Source of the DNA: Alphaproteobacteria bacterium
GTDB taxonomy: Bacteria > Pseudomonadota > Alphaproteobacteria > SMXP01
Direction: 5' to 3'
DNA length: 7,042 bases
Assembly: GCA_021774995.1 (NCBI GenBank)
Contig: JAJFIM010000397.1
Coordinates: 1 to 7,042 of the forward strand
The translations under genes were made by a program, and so were the position numbers. The notes beneath the pieces were generated by a model. That model worked only from the letters and a program-made list of their open reading frames with translations, was not told where the DNA came from and made no database searches. This document shows, piece by piece, positions 6,462 to 7,042 of the stretch. Within the stretch, counting starts at the first letter, position 1, and the number at the start of each line of letters is the position of its first letter.

Positions 6462-7037
6462 TCAGTCAATTTGCGCCAATGATAAAAAGTTTTTTAACAC
6501 TGCGTAACCCTGCTCGGACGCGATGCTTTCTGGATGGAATTGTACGCCGTGGATAGGGTAGGCGCTATGCTGCAACCCCATAATGGTTCCATCTTCCGTG
6601 CTCGCCGTGATTTCCAAACAATCCGGAACCGTTCCAGGCTCAACGGTCAGGGAATGATAGCGCGTTGCCTGAAACCCATCCGGCAGCGCTTTGAAGACGC
6701 CCTTTCCAGTATGGCGCACAGGGCTGAGCTTGCCATGCATCATCTGATCAGCTCTGACGATCCGCGCGCCAAAAGCCTGCGCGATACTTTGATGGCCAAG
6801 ACAGACCCCTAAAAGAGGTATGCGGCCCGCCGCCGCTTTAACAAGATCAAGACAAATGCCCGCCTCATTGGGGGTGCACGGCCCAGGTGAGAGAACAATG
6901 GCTTGCGGCGCTTGCTCCAGCACGCGCTCAACCGAGATCTGATCATTTCTATGCACCTCGCAAGGCGCCCCCAACTCGCCCAGAAAATGGACGAGATTGA
7001 ACGTAAAACTGTCGTAATTATCAATGAGGAGGATCAT
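6462..7037 (-). CDS. trpG: TrpG, anthranilate synthase glutamine amidotransferase subunit
   Basis: Releases ammonia from glutamine and passes it to TrpE, which makes anthranilate from chorismate. At 191 residues it is a complete class I glutamine amidotransferase. The nucleophile is Cys79 (GVCLGHQ) and the other catalytic residues His168 and Glu170 (QFHPES). The oxyanion-hole region LSPGPCTP (49-56) and HGK (101-103) are of the TrpG/PabA type. The ATG at 7037 is close to the window edge, and only AGGGA of the upstream region is visible. Because trpD and trpC follow at once, TrpG is preferred over PabA, although a shared role in folate synthesis cannot be excluded. trpE is not in the window. 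Confidence 0.95.
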   Translation of the reverse strand: MILLIDNYDSFTFNLVHFLGELGAPCEVHRNDQISVERVLEQAPQAIVLSPGPCTPNEAGICLDLVKAAAGRIPLLGVCLGHQSIAQAFGARIVRADQMMHGKLSPVRHTGKGVFKALPDGFQATRYHSLTVEPGTVPDCLEITASTEDGTIMGLQHSAYPIHGVQFHPESIASEQGYAVLKNFLSLAQID

Positions 7038-7042
7038 TCCCT

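Noticed and set aside
5997..6482. Plus-strand open frame of 161 codons opposite trpD
   Set aside because: Shadow of trpD; rich in Ser, Pro and Thr as expected for an antisense frame, with no motif.

Overview
The window looks like chromosomal DNA of an alphaproteobacterium. Two independent signs point there. The first is the gene order trpG-trpD-trpC-moaC-moeA-lexA facing a convergent comEC, a neighbourhood conserved across many Alphaproteobacteria. The second is the operator in front of lexA, which is the direct-repeat type GTTC-N7-GTTC used by alphaproteobacterial LexA rather than the palindromic boxes of E. coli or Bacillus. The order or genus cannot be fixed from this sequence. Almost all of the window is coding.

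Layout, left to right: (1) position 1-675, plus strand: the 3' end of comEC (DNA-uptake channel), cut by the window edge. (2) 701-1426, minus: lexA, the SOS repressor, with its own promoter and SOS box at 1471-1499. (3) 1545-2759, minus: moeA. (4) 2767-3558, minus: moaC, carrying an unusual C-terminal helix-turn-helix extension. (5) 3598-4539, minus: an unrecognised exported protein with a beta-rich N-terminal domain and two 67-residue tandem repeats. (6) 4631-5428 trpC, (7) 5435-6448 trpD and (8) 6462-7037 trpG, all minus.

Transcription on the minus strand runs from trpG leftward to lexA. The trpG, trpD and trpC genes are 13 and 6 nt apart and form one tryptophan unit: anthranilate formation from chorismate, phosphoribosyl transfer, then indole-glycerol phosphate synthesis (the phosphoribosylanthranilate isomerase step is not encoded here). 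The moaC and moeA genes (molybdenum cofactor) are 7 nt apart, with the moeA ribosome binding site inside the last codons of moaC. lexA follows after 118 nt and is separately, autogenously controlled. comEC and lexA converge, leaving 25 nt between stop codons, with an imperfect palindrome spanning both stops.

Two items depart from the ordinary version of this locus. One is the MoaC-HTH fusion. The other is the secreted repeat protein inserted between trpC and moaC. Neither shows signs of a mobile element. No tRNA, rRNA, CRISPR array, insertion sequence or att site was seen.
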